Assembly: GCF_949628215.1 (NCBI RefSeq)
Contig: NC_134276.1
Location: 57,825,733 to 57,889,732, forward strand
DNA from: Phalacrocorax aristotelis
Taxonomy: Eukaryota > Chordata > Aves > Suliformes > Phalacrocoracidae
Length of the DNA stretch: 64,000 nucleotides
Direction of reading: 5' to 3'
A program made the position numbers and the translations under genes. The notes under the pieces are model-generated. The model did no database searches, was not told the DNA's origin, and was given only the letters and a program-made list of their open reading frames with translations. Positions 10,895 to 22,300 of this stretch are shown here, piece by piece. Each line of letters starts with the position of its first letter. The stretch's first letter is position 1.

Positions 10895-11996
10895 GTCTCA
10901 TTAGTGTACACTAACACCTTGGATGAGTGGACAGTGAGGTGGATTGACAACTGGCTCAACAACAGAACTCAGAGGGTCATGATCAATGGTGCAGAGTCTG
11001 GTTGGAGGCCCGTAACTAGCGGTGTTACCCGGGAGTCTGTGCTGGGTCCAGTCCTGTTCAACATATTCATAAATGACGTGGACAAAGGGACAGAGTGTCC
11101 CCTCAGCAAGTTTGCTGATGATACCAAGCTGGGAGGAGCGGCTGGTACACTTAGAAGGCTGTGCGGCCATTCAGCGACACCTGGACAGGCTGGAGAGCTG
11201 GGCTGAGGGGAGCCCGATGAAATTCACAAAAGCAAGTGCAAGGTCCTGCACCTGGGGAGGAACAATCCCATGCACCGGTACATGTTGGGGGCTGACCTGC
11301 TGGAAAGTGGCTCTGCTGAGAAGGACCTGGGAGTGCTGGTGGGCAGCAAGCTGACCATGAGCCAGCAATGTGCCCTTGTGACCAAGGTGGCCCATGGTAT
11401 CCTGGGGTACATGAAAAGGAGTGTGGCCAGCAGGTTGAGAGGGGTTATCCTCCCACTCTACTCTGCCCTCGTGAGACCACATTTGGAGTGCTGTGTCCAG
11501 TTCTGGGCCCCCCAGTTCAAGGACAGGGAACTGCTTGAGCAAGTCCAGCTGAGAGCTACCAAGATGATCAGGGGACTGGAGCATCTCCCATATGAGGAAA
11601 GGCTGAGAGACCTGGGTTAGTTCAGCCTGGAGAAGAGAAGACTGAGGGGGGATCTCATCAATACCTATAAATATCTAAAGGGAGGGTGTCAGGATGATGG
11701 GACTAGGCTCTTTTCAGTGGTGCCCAGTGACAGGACAAGGGGCAATGGGCACAAGTTGGAACACAGGAAGTTCCACTTAAATATGAGAAAAAACATCTTT
11801 CCCGTGAGGGTGCCAGAGCAGCGGCACAGGCTGCCCAGGGAGGCTGTGGAGTCTCCTTCCCTGGAGACATTCAAAACCCGCCTGGACGCGTTCCTGTGCC
11901 CCCTGCTCTGGGTGTCCCTGCTCAAGCAGGGCGGGTTGGACAAGATGGTCTCCAGAGGTCCCTTCCAACCCCTGCCATTCTGTGGTTCTGTGAATT
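10895..11996 (+). mobile_element. CR1 LINE, 5'-truncated, sense
   Basis: The translation shows the CR1 reverse transcriptase blocks in order: [13 protein letters not shown], a [14 protein letters not shown] block, FADDTKL (the catalytic DD pair), then [25 protein letters not shown] and [18 protein letters not shown]. Frameshifts and stops separate the blocks. The 3' end is CCATTCTGTGGTTCTGTGAA near 11990, the usual CR1 terminus. The left arm of the large inverted repeat begins inside this element at 11521. Confidence 0.93.
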
Positions 11997-11999
11997 TCC

Positions 12000-13774
12000 A
12001 CATGCCCACCTACTGCAGGGAATAGTTTAAATAAAGATCATTCCCAGTTTGTGATCCAAGTTTATCAAATAATGCTAAGTCTACATTATTACTCAAATCT
12101 TCTACTTAACGTAGAAGACTCTGGCTATTAACAGAGTCCTCTAGAGGTAGTTCGTGTTCGTGATGGTTTTATGAAACTATTACGAAACTATGATCTGTTG
12201 TTCTAGGAGGATTTTCCATGCTCTTTTGATACAGTGCAATGATGAATATGTTTTTTTTTCTGGTAGAATTCAGGAAAAAGGAGTAGGGAATAACTGAGGT
12301 GTCTAGGAAGTAGAAAGATTTTAATGGAAAGCCTGTTAGAAGAGATGGGGAAGAATTAAGATGGGATGAGGAAAGTGTGAGAAGTAAACCTAGGATATTG
12401 ATTGGAGCAAGGTATTTGTGAGGCTTATAGAGGGTACCTGCAACTTGAGAACACATAAAGGTGAGATTATTCTGATTGTGGGGTGAAATATGGCATCTTG
12501 GCCATGACTATTTGGGATATGTCCAGGGTAGCAGGGGTGTCAGGGCAGGAACCAGCAGCCAGGGCCTGTCCCACCACCCCAGCCAGGAGTCGGGCAACCG
12601 GGGTGCACTGGGGCAGCCCTAGCCCTGGGCATCGGGCACCCACCTGGGGCCAGGGTTGGGCTGAGGCTCAGCAGGGCCCAAGGCTGGGGAAGGGCAGGGC
12701 TGTGGGGAGCTGGAGACTGGCCCTTCTGCGGTGTCACTGGGGCAGAGGCTGACAGCCCCGAGGGGCTGACATGGGGTCCTGGGCTGGGGGCAGGTGGGAG
12801 GAGGCTGAGCAGGTAAAGCCAGGCCTGGTGGGTGCCCTGGTGCAATGCCTTAAGTGAAAAAAATATCTGCATGTTTTGTGGAATGGAGGAGGATACCATA
12901 CATGTTCTACAAGATGTTGTAATTTCAGAGGGCAGTGGAAAAACTGTCTTGGGAACTGAGAAATAGACTCTTCAGTAATCTTTCTCCTACAGCACTCTCA
13001 GAGTGACGCATACCGGTAATCGTTAACTCGGGTGGAGAGTTTACTTGAGTAGCATGGTACAAGTGTAATAATGAGTGTAGCCAGATTCTCAGTTTATTTA
13101 ATCTTTTCCTTCCTGCCAACTCCCTCCACGGCACATTTTTCAATTTTAATGCCTATAATACTTCCATCCGTTCAATCTTTCCAGCACTTAGTTTGCTCAA
13201 GGAAATCATTTAAATATATATTTTTATCACAGGAAAACAAAGCATTTAAAAGATAAGAAAAGAATGGGACATGGCACTCTCCTGTCTCTTCTGTGCCACC
13301 CTCTTCATTCCAACACACGCCACCAGCTGTGATTAAGCAGTTTGAAGAGATACCTGCCCCGTGTAGTTGAAAAAAATTAATTTTCAAGTTTGGGTAGTTT
13401 AGACTCTTCTCCACCTAAATCTTTATCTTTTCTTCATATAAAATAGTTTCTCTTAAAGGTTTTTCTTCATGTAACAAATCCAGCTGGATTCCACTGAGAT
13501 GGCCACACAGTTCCTTTATCTTTCTTTCTCCCAAACAGAGAGGGAATTCAATTTAACTCTAAAGAAATGTCTACAAATGCACTGATTGTGACTTTCATCT
13601 AATTTACACATGGGTGTTATTGTGATAGTGTCCTGTCTGTCTTATTTGTGGTGAGCACCTAAGTCATATACTGAGAACAGCATCATGAAAAGCTTTCTGC
13701 ACTGGTATCTTATTTACCTACTCTTTTTTGCCTTCTTGTGAGGAACTTAGCCCCTTGTTTGTTGTGTTGCTTTT
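12000..13774. other. Inverted-repeat arm interior, no gene recognised
   Basis: Mostly AT-rich sequence with an embedded GC-rich block of about 320 bases (12530-12850), repeated in mirror at 19199-19519. The GC-rich block yields proline-rich frames on one strand and no recognisable domain. Confidence 0.5.
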
Positions 13775-14275
13775 CACATGTCCAGTGGCTGAAGTGTTCC
13801 CCATATCAATTGCTGGAGCATGTCCAGAGAAGGGCAGCAAAGCTGGTGAAGGGTCTAGAGCACAAGTCCTGCGAGGAGCAGCTGAGGCAACTGGGGCTAT
13901 TTAGCTGGGAGAAGAAGAGGCTGAGGGGAGACTTTATCGCTCTCTACAACTACCTGAAAGGAGGTTGTGTTGACGTGGGTGTTGGTCTCTTCTCCCAACT
14001 AACAAGTGTCAGGATGAGATGAAACAGCCTCAAGTGGTGCCAGGGGAGGTTTAGATTGGATATTAGGAAGAATTTCTTCACCAAAAGGGTTGTCAAGCGC
14101 TGGAACAGGCTGCCCAGGGAAGTGTTTGAGTCACCATCCCTGGAGGTATTCCATGGATGTGTAGATGTGGCGCTTAGGGACATGGTTTAGTGGTGGACTT
14201 GGCAGTGTTAGGTTAGCGGTCAGACTCAATGATCTTAAGCGCCTTTTCCAACCTAAATGATTCTATTCTATGACA
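13775..14275 (+). mobile_element. CR1 LINE 3' fragment inside the left arm
   Basis: The translation reads [19 protein letters not shown], then [21 protein letters not shown] and the [20 protein letters not shown] block. It ends in the CR1 tail AATGATTCTATTCTATGACA. Confidence 0.9.
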
Positions 14276-14990
14276 CTTATTCTTGGGTGACCGTAACTTG
14301 AAATTGCTCTCATTTCTGATTACTCTTTGCCTTCCTGTTAACTTCTTTCCCAGTATGTGAACAATAAGGTAATTGTGGGTACCATAGTTTTAGCACAGGG
14401 ATACTTTCTTGACCATTCAAACGCCATTCTTGACCTGTCATCATTTAGATGTGGCCAAGAGTCTGAAGGCACACACTACGTAACTCTGTGTGATGAGGGA
14501 AGGGAAGGCTGCAGGCAGGACTTCAGGCAGGATGACTGCAATTCCTCTCTGCTCCAGCCATTCCTTTGCCAAATGGAGTTTGATCAGGAGCCTCTGTAGA
14601 TACTCAGCAAGTGATGTCAGCCTCAGCCTGGTTCAGTGTCTGCTGTAACTAGATGGTCCACTTACCCCAGAGCCCTGGGACCCAGCGCTGAAACAGGAAT
14701 TGTACATGCATTGCTTCCAGGTGGTCTGCAGTTCCAGGCAGGTCGATATCCCTCTTCCAACCCATGGGATTCACCCACTGCACTCCACTCAGCCACACTG
14801 AGGTTTGCACCCAGAAGAACATCCACTGTCCACCATCTGACATGTATGATATTTAACTTTTTTGTTTCTAGAAACCATTATATATAACTGGAGCAGTAGG
14901 AAGGTCACTGAACACTGAAACTGAATCAAGGACTTAGTTTTTAACAGTTAGCAACCTCTAGGTGAATTTTTAATGGTGTACATTAGATAG
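14276..14990. other. Inner part of left arm, unassigned
   Basis: Open frames at 14357-14599 (plus) and 14649-14843 (minus) recur exactly in the right arm. I recognise no family in them. Confidence 0.4.
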
Positions 14991-15357
14991 TTGTTTTTTC
15001 CTTTTTCTTGGTTAAAGAATATATTCCACTCTGGTGTTTTGAATCCCCCAGACCACCTTTCTTTCTATTATCCCAGTCATCTCTTATCATAAAGAACAAA
15101 TTGACATATGGCATTTCGTCCCATTTCTCATTTTTCTGACAAAACCACATTAGCTGTAACATAGCGTTATATTTCAAACACCCATTTTCAACCCATATTT
15201 CACCATCTTCCAATTGATATTGTGGCCACCATTGCTTGCAATACCATTTTAATTTATCCTTAGTCAGGGGGTCCCCTCCAAATTTACTCCAATTTTTTAT
15301 GATGCATCCTAAGGGAGAACAAAGAGGAGCATCCCTGGAAGCAGCGGATCCCATTTT
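14991..15357 (-). pseudogene. Endogenous retrovirus gag (matrix-like) fragment
   Basis: A minus-strand frame has an internal Met-Gly start at 15354, as in myristoylated matrix proteins. It is followed by about 100 residues rich in Trp, Lys and Asp, whose layout resembles the N-terminal Gag of gammaretrovirus-like avian endogenous retroviruses. Similarity ends near the left arm boundary at 14990, so the rest of Gag is missing. The assignment is by eye. Confidence 0.5.
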
Positions 15358-15395
15358 GGTACCAAAAAACAAACCAACACTTCATACACAACAAA

Positions 15396-15472
15396 TTCCA
15401 AATGCAGAATGAGGGATTTTCTCCCTGCATTAGGAATTCCACGTGCACGAGGGATTTTCTTCCTGCATTCAA
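15396..15472 (-). repeat. Imperfect direct repeat of about 38 bases, two copies
   Basis: Read on the minus strand, two adjacent units each begin ATGCAGG, followed by (G/A)AGAAAATCCCTC, then a variable part and TGGAATT. They lie just upstream of the gag-like start and may belong to the retroviral leader. Confidence 0.7.
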
Positions 15473-17058
15473 ATACAAATACAACATGTAGAAATGAAAC
15501 CATGCTGCTGCTGTGTATCTTTCCCGATGCGTCTTATGCAGAGCAAATACCAAACCAACTCCAGCTGCTTCCTTAAGATCTCTCTTTTCCCCCCTTTTTC
15601 CCTTATAATACCTCTTTCAAATAGCGTTGCACTGTTGTGTCGCTCACCAGCCTGTTTTACCCGGCTCACATGGCTCGTTGTTATGGCTTAGCAGAAAATT
15701 CCATTTTCTTCGGGATATCAAATGCAACCCAAACTATTTTTTCAAGTATTTTGCCTTAACATAAAACCTCACTTTTGTTGATTTTGGGAGGAGCTATTCT
15801 TGACAGAAAGCAAAATATTTCATTATTATGAAAACACACCCTTTTTAAAACCTGTATTTTCATTTTTTAAGGCATAGAACATTTTTTCAATTAAAATGCT
15901 ACTCTGAAAGTCAAAAAACTTTGCTTCAAACATTAAAATAGTTATGTTTCTGAAATAAAGCATGCTGTCTTGAAAATATGTGGAAAATGTTAACATTAAT
16001 GAACCCTCTTTCTGATTGAAGTAATTTATGAAATTCAGCGTGTTTTCGTAACGAGTTTTGCTTTCCCTGAAACTGGTTTACCTATTATTTATTACAAATA
16101 TTTTTCTCAGCTCAACTCTGAGTTTCAAACGTACATGATAACTACAAGATGTTTTTTTCTCTCAAACATCTCGTTGACTTTAAAAACTGTGAAGAAAATC
16201 ATTGACAAACACGGTGCCATCGGTGAAGGTGTTCATTCCTACCTTAGGTCCTGCCAAAACACCAAGGTCAGGAAAGCTCACACTTGTGAGAATTTAGACT
16301 AGAAGTTAGAGTGTGCATGTGTGCAACCTTACCTCTGCCTGCTCTAGCAGACACCTCTGTATTCTTCCTTGGTACGTGGAAATTTCCTGCACCTCTTAAG
16401 CAGTTATTAAAACCGTTTGGCAACAGAATACCCTCCATGCACGTTTTTACAAGAATGTAACTCTTTGGCATTGGATGCCATCTAGCATCTTCTTTTATGC
16501 ACCCATCTCTGAATCAACAGCCTTCATTTATCCTCTAACTGCTAACAGTCCAAAAGGCAACACCAACGATAGCCTGAGGAAATGAGGCATCCTGCATCTC
16601 TCTTGTGACCAGATATCTAGAGGCCAAGCAGTAATCATCTATGTATATGCATTGCCTCTCCTCACACAGGTTTGCTCCAGCTGACCATTCTTGCCATTCA
16701 GTACAGCAATCTGTAGACAAGTGCAACCTAAGGGAGACAACAAAGAGCTTGTGTACATCCTGCAGAGCGGCCAGTATGTTGATTAATTAATTTTCTTGTT
16801 TTCAGAAATTAGAGTTTTGTGGAATCCAGGACTCTGAAAAGTCCTGAAGGGGTACAAAGGCCTAAGGTAAGCCCTTAAATTTAGAGTATCAGGATTGACA
16901 TTTGAAAAAAAAAAAAGAAGGGGAAACAGATTGCCCTTGTATGCTTTGTGACTGAGGTTCTGAGAAACTGTGGTTCATTTCCCTTTTTCATACAGTTTAT
17001 TTGTTGCCCACAAAAATGATTGTGTCTCAGTCAGTGTAGTTGCTGGAAAAAATAACAG

Positions 17059-20000
17059 CTATCTAATGTACACCATTAAAAATTCACCTAGAGGTTGCTA
17101 ACTGTTAAAAACTAAGTCCTTGATTCAGTTTCAGTGTTCAGTGACCTTCCTACTGCTCCAGTTATATATAATGGTTTCTAGAAACAAAAAAGTTAAATAT
17201 CATACATGTCAGATGGTGGACAGTGGATGTTCTTCTGGGTGCAAACCTCAGTGTGGCTGAGTGGAGTGCAGTGGGTGAATCCCATGGGTTGGAAGAGGGA
17301 TATCGACCTGCCTGGAACTGCAGACCACCTGGAAGCAATGCATGTACAATTCCTGTTTCAGCGCTGGGTCCCAGGGCTCTGGGGTAAGTGGACCATCTAG
17401 TTACAGCAGACACTGAACCAGGCTGAGGCTGACATCACTTGCTGAGTATCTACAGAGGCTCCTGATCAAACTCCATTTGGCAAAGGAATGGCTGGAGCAG
17501 AGAGGAATTGCAGTCATCCTGCCTGAAGTCCTGCCTGCAGCCTTCCCTTCCCTCATCACACAGAGTTACGTAGTGTGTGCCTTCAGACTCTTGGCCACAT
17601 CTAAATGATGACAGGTCAAGAATGGCGTTTGAATGGTCAAGAAAGTATCCCTGTGCTAAAACTATGGTACCCACAATTACCTTATTGTTCACATACTGGG
17701 AAAGAAGTTAACAGGAAGGCAAAGAGTAATCAGAAATGAGAGCAATTTCAAGTTACGGTCACCCAAGAATAAGTGTCATAGAATAGAATCATTTAGGTTG
17801 GAAAAGGCGCTTAAGATCATTGAGTCTGACCGCTAACCTAACACTGCCAAGTCCACCACTAAACCATGTCCCTAAGCGCCACATCTACACATCCATGGAA
17901 TACCTCCAGGGATGGTGACTCAAACACTTCCCTGGGCAGCCTGTTCCAGCGCTTGACAACCCTTTTGGTGAAGAAATTCTTCCTAATATCCAATCTAAAC
18001 CTCCCCTGGCACCACTTGAGGCTGTTTCATCTCATCCTGACACTTGTTAGTTGGGAGAAGAGACCAACACCCACGTCAACACAACCTCCTTTCAGGTAGT
18101 TGTAGAGAGCGATAAAGTCTCCCCTCAGCCTCTTCTTCTCCCAGCTAAATAGCCCCAGTTGCCTCAGCTGCTCCTCGCAGGACTTGTGCTCTAGACCCTT
18201 CACCAGCTTTGCTGCCCTTCTCTGGACATGCTCCAGCAATTGATATGGGGAACACTTCAGCCACTGGACATGTGAAAAGCAACACAACAAACAAGGGGCT
18301 AAGTTCCTCACAAGAAGGCAAAAAAGAGTAGGTAAATAAGATACCAGTGCAGAAAGCTTTTCATGATGCTGTTCTCAGTATATGACTTAGGTGCTCACCA
18401 CAAATAAGACAGACAGGACACTATCACAATAACACCCATGTGTAAATTAGATGAAAGTCACAATCAGTGCATTTGTAGACATTTCTTTAGAGTTAAATTG
18501 AATTCCCTCTCTGTTTGGGAGAAAGAAAGATAAAGGAACTGTGTGGCCATCTCAGTGGAATCCAGCTGGATTTGTTACATGAAGAAAAACCTTTAAGAGA
18601 AACTATTTTATATGAAGAAAAGATAAAGATTTAGGTGGAGAAGAGTCTAAACTACCCAAACTTGAAAATTAATTTTTTTCAACTACACGGGGCAGGTATC
18701 TCTTCAAACTGCTTAATCACAGCTGGTGGCGTGTGTTGGAATGAAGAGGGTGGCACAGAAGAGACAGGAGAGTGCCATGTCCCATTCTTTTCTTATCTTT
18801 TAAATGCTTTGTTTTCCTGTGATAAAAATATATATTTAAATGATTTCCTTGAGCAAACTAAGTGCTGGAAAGATTGAACGGATGGAAGTATTATAGGCAT
18901 TAAAATTGAAAAATGTGCCGTGGAGGGAGTTGGCAGGAAGGAAAAGATTAAATAAACTGAGAATCTGGCTACACTCATTATTACACTTGTACCATGCTAC
19001 TCAAGTAAACTCTCCACCCGAGTTAACGATTACCGGTATGCGTCACTCTGAGAGTGCTGTAGGAGAAAGATTACTGAAGAGTCTATTTCTCAGTTCCCAA
19101 GACAGTTTTTCCACTGCCCTCTGAAATTACAACATCTTGTAGAACATGTATGGTATCCTCCTCCATTCCACAAAACATGCAGATATTTTTTTCACTTAAG
19201 GCATTGCACCAGGGCACCCACCAGGCCTGGCTTTACCTGCTCAGCCTCCTCCCACCTGCCCCCAGCCCAGGACCCCATGTCAGCCCCTCGGGGCTGTCAG
19301 CCTCTGCCCCAGTGACACCGCAGAAGGGCCAGTCTCCAGCTCCCCACAGCCCTGCCCTTCCCCAGCCTTGGGCCCTGCTGAGCCTCAGCCCAACCCTGGC
19401 CCCAGGTGGGTGCCCGATGCCCAGGGCTAGGGCTGCCCCAGTGCACCCCGGTTGCCCGACTCCTGGCTGGGGTGGTGGGACAGGCCCTGGCTGCTGGTTC
19501 CTGCCCTGACACCCCTGCTACCCTGGACATATCCCAAATAGTCATGGCCAAGATGCCATATTTCACCCCACAATCAGAATAATCTCACCTTTATGTGTTC
19601 TCAAGTTGCAGGTACCCTCTATAAGCCTCACAAATACCTTGCTCCAATCAATATCCTAGGTTTACTTCTCACACTTTCCTCATCCCATCTTAATTCTTCC
19701 CCATCTCTTCTAACAGGCTTTCCATTAAAATCTTTCTACTTCCTAGACACCTCAGTTATTCCCTACTCCTTTTTCCTGAATTCTACCAGAAAAAAAAACA
19801 TATTCATCATTGCACTGTATCAGAAGAGCATGGAAAATCCTCCTAGAACAACAGATCATAGTTTCGTAATAGTTTCATAAAACCATCACGAACACGAACT
19901 ACCTCTAGAGGACTCTGTTAATAGCCAGAGTCTTCTACGTTAAGTAGAAGATTTGAGTAATAATGTAGACTTAGCATTATTTGATAAACTTGGATCACAA

Positions 20001-20528
20001 ACTGGGAATGATCTTTATTTAAACTATTCCCTGCAGTAGGTGGGCATGTGGAAATTCACAGAACCACAGAATGGCAGGGGTTGGAAGGGACCTCTGGAGA
20101 CCATCTTGTCCAACCCGCCCTGCTTGAGCAGGGACACCCAGAGCAGGGGGCACAGGAACGCGTCCAGGCGGGTTTTGAATGTCTCCAGGGAAGGAGACTC
20201 CACAGCCTCCCTGGGCAGCCTGTGCCGCTGCTCTGGCACCCTCACGGGAAAGATGTTTTTTCTCATATTTAAGTGGAACTTCCTGTGTTCCAACTTGTGC
20301 CCATTGCCCCTTGTCCTGTCACTGGGCACCACTGAAAAGAGCCTAGTCCCATCATCCTGACACCCTCCCTTTAGATATTTATAGGTATTGATGAGATCCC
20401 CCCTCAGTCTTCTCTTCTCCAGGCTGAACTAACCCAGGTCTCTCAGCCTTTCCTCATATGGGAGATGCTCCAGTCCCCTGATCATCTTGGTAGCTCTCAG
20501 CTGGACTTGCTCAAGCAGTTCCCTGTCC
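17059..20528 (-). repeat. Right arm of the 3,470-base inverted repeat
   Basis: Mirror copy of 11521-14990. The inner edge is at 17059, where the next base already differs (TAGTTGTT against TAGCTGTT). The outer edge is at 20528, where CR1 sequence continues on both sides but becomes clearly different. Confidence 0.97.
17774..18274 (-). mobile_element. CR1 fragment inside the right arm (mirror copy)
   Basis: Exact mirror of the CR1 at 13775-14275, in antisense orientation, beginning TGTCATAGAATAGAATCATT. Confidence 0.9.
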
Positions 20529-20605
20529 TTCTTAAAATGGGGGGCCCAGAACTGGCTGCAGGAGTCCAAATGTGGTCTCAGTAGGGCAGATGACAGGGCG
20601 GTGGT
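20054..20605 (-). mobile_element. CR1 fragment spanning the right arm's outer boundary
   Basis: An antisense CR1 begins at the tail signature (TTCACAGAACCACAGAATGG). Up to 20528 it is the mirror of the left-arm CR1. From 20529 to about 20605 it is still CR1, matching the [15 protein letters not shown] region of the element at 10895-11996, but with many differences and a 3-base length change. Confidence 0.9.
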
Positions 20606-20846
20606 TACCCCTGACCTTCAGACAATTGAAATGGCTATGCAGGAGTTGTCACAGAAAGCGGCATCAGATTCTTCTCACAAGTTAGTAGGGAGATTGGGAT
20701 GGTTATTAGTTACCAGTCTTAGAGCTCTTGACAATGAAGTTGTTTCATTATGGAGTAAAATGAGAGAATTGGAAAAGGAAGTCAGGACTTTACAAGATGC
20801 AAAGGCGATCACACAAGAATTACTACACAAGAAGAGCAGTGCCTGA
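20606..20846 (+). pseudogene. Unassigned open frame, charged helical C-terminus
   Basis: The open frame continues from the CR1 remnant to a TGA at 20844-20846, adding about 80 residues. The last 45 or so are rich in Glu, Lys and Leu with a heptad-like spacing. There is no recognised domain. Its place just before retroviral pol remnants on the same strand allows a retroviral origin, but nothing in the sequence proves this. Confidence 0.3.
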
Positions 20847-20849
20847 CAA

Positions 20850-21256
20850 GTTTGATTGGAATGTGCTCGATTGAATCTATAGCTGTTATTGCTATTTAGC
20901 TATTTAGTTTAGCTTCAGTGCTTGCCATGGGACTTGCTTGCCTTACTGTATATTAGAATCTAGTGATTGTTAATGGCTGCTCTTTTGCTTTCAGTGCTTG
21001 CTGTACCTCTGTACTGCTGATCATCTAACTCTGCTGCGCCTGGGATCCAGTCCAGACAGGGCAGCAGTAATGAGAAGTGTCAAATTGTAGTTTTTGAGAG
21101 GTGCGCCTGCCTCACTAAAACCCTGATTACACCAGATGCAACAGGTAATGTAGGCACCCTCACAAATACCTTGAGGGAAACTGGGGCCGTAATTTTGGGA
21201 CCATCTGTTTGGGTGGTGAATAAAGGAAAGACAGCAAAACCAAAAGGAGTTACAGC
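20850..21256 (+). other. Unassigned sequence before the retroviral pol remnant
   Basis: No family was recognised. Short interrupted frames may belong to the same decayed retrovirus as the following feature. Confidence 0.35.
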
Positions 21257-21870
21257 ATGAGGAGTCAAATGCAGAATTATCTTGTGCATGCCGGTGTCCC
21301 ACAATCAGAAATATGCGTGATGATAACTAGTTCTAAGGGACCTTTAAGCAAGACTAAGGTAAGCGTTGTTGGTGCTACAGGGAAAAGAACTTTCAGGCCA
21401 TTTTTACAGCCTATGGAGCTCATGATTGGGAATACTAAATTAACACATTAATTTCTCTGTATGCCAGAATGTCCTTCACAATTACTTGGATGGGATTTAC
21501 TCTGTAAATTAAATGAGCAATTAACCTTCTCTGAAGATTCTGTCCAGTTACATATTCCCCCAGAGAACGCATGCAGAGCCCAGATATGCCTGCTAACCAA
21601 GAGGGATGCTGCGGAAGAAGGAAATATTCCAGACTATGTATTAGATGCAGTACTACCCATGGTATGGTCATCAGGAACACCAGGATGAGCAAAGAATGTG
21701 GCTCTGATAAAGATCGAACTAAAACCGGGAGCCCAGCTGACCAGATATATGGGGTGAGCCTCTGCCTGATGCAGAAGCGCAGATTTTCACTAATGGTATC
21801 AGCTACCTGTTGGAACAAACCCACTTTTCAGGAAAACACATTGTTTCAAATTAAAATTAGGTTTTAATTT
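21257..21870 (+). pseudogene. Endogenous retrovirus protease and pol remnant, internally deleted
   Basis: The frame from 21257 resembles the C-terminal half of a gammaretrovirus-like protease. After an in-frame TAA (21449-21451) it continues into the typical protease to reverse transcriptase junction, then meets a TGA at 21686-21688. After about 21745 the translation resembles the start of an RNase H domain. Most of the reverse transcriptase therefore seems to be missing. Two stops and this apparent deletion make it non-functional. The assignment rests on motif recognition by eye. Confidence 0.65.
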
Positions 21871-22140
21871 GAATTTTTTATTTGAATTATGTCTAAACTT
21901 TTTCTGGCTCAAACAAAAAAAAGAACCTGAAGTATCCCCTACTCGGCTAACTCTAAGTGGGACACTGAAATATCAAGGTAAAGCATAAAATGGGGTCCCT
22001 AATATCTCCTTCCCTGTGTGACACTTCATTATACCAGAAGGTTAAGTTAGGCAGGAGATAGTGGATGCATTTTGAGATGTTTGGAGTTTGCTGTTGCTAG
22101 TGAGAGAAGCTGCACCCATGGTATAATTCCCCAGATTAAA
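21871..22140. other. Unassigned, between retroviral and CR1 remnants
   Basis: AT-rich sequence with no recognised content. Confidence 0.4.
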
Positions 22141-22300
22141 TGTCCAGTTTTGGGCCCCCCAGTTTAGGAAGGACATGGAACTGCTTGAGCAAGTCCAGCG
22201 GAGAGCTACCAAGACGATCAGGGGACTGGAGCATCTCCCTTACGAGGAAAGGCTGAGAGACTTGGGTTTGTTCAGCCTGGAGAAGAGAAGACTGAGGGGG
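22141..22300 (+). mobile_element. CR1 LINE internal fragment
   Basis: Sense CR1 covering CVQFWAP-like sequence through [20 protein letters not shown] and [10 protein letters not shown]. It stops abruptly at GACTGAGGGGG, where R2-like coding sequence begins. Confidence 0.9.

Larger units (their letters stand above)
11521..14990 (+). repeat. Left arm of a 3,470-base inverted repeat
   Basis: The reverse complement of this arm is found at 17059-20528. Every matching position sums to 32049, so there is no net insertion or deletion between arms. All open frames in one arm recur with identical translations on the opposite strand of the other. Homopolymers also match, for example a run of nine T at about 12251 against nine A at about 19790. 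The arm contains the 3' part of one CR1, about 1.8 kb of non-CR1 sequence and a second CR1. Confidence 0.97.
14991..17058. other. Inverted-repeat spacer (2,068 bases)
   Basis: Single-copy sequence between the arms. Its left third holds a minus-strand retroviral gag-like frame and a leader-like stretch. From about 15720 to 17058 it is AT-rich with nothing recognised. Confidence 0.8.

Noticed and set aside
12483..12899. Proline-rich frames in the inverted-repeat arms
   Set aside because: Perfect mirror duplication makes them look conserved, but both copies come from the same DNA. There is no domain or splice context.
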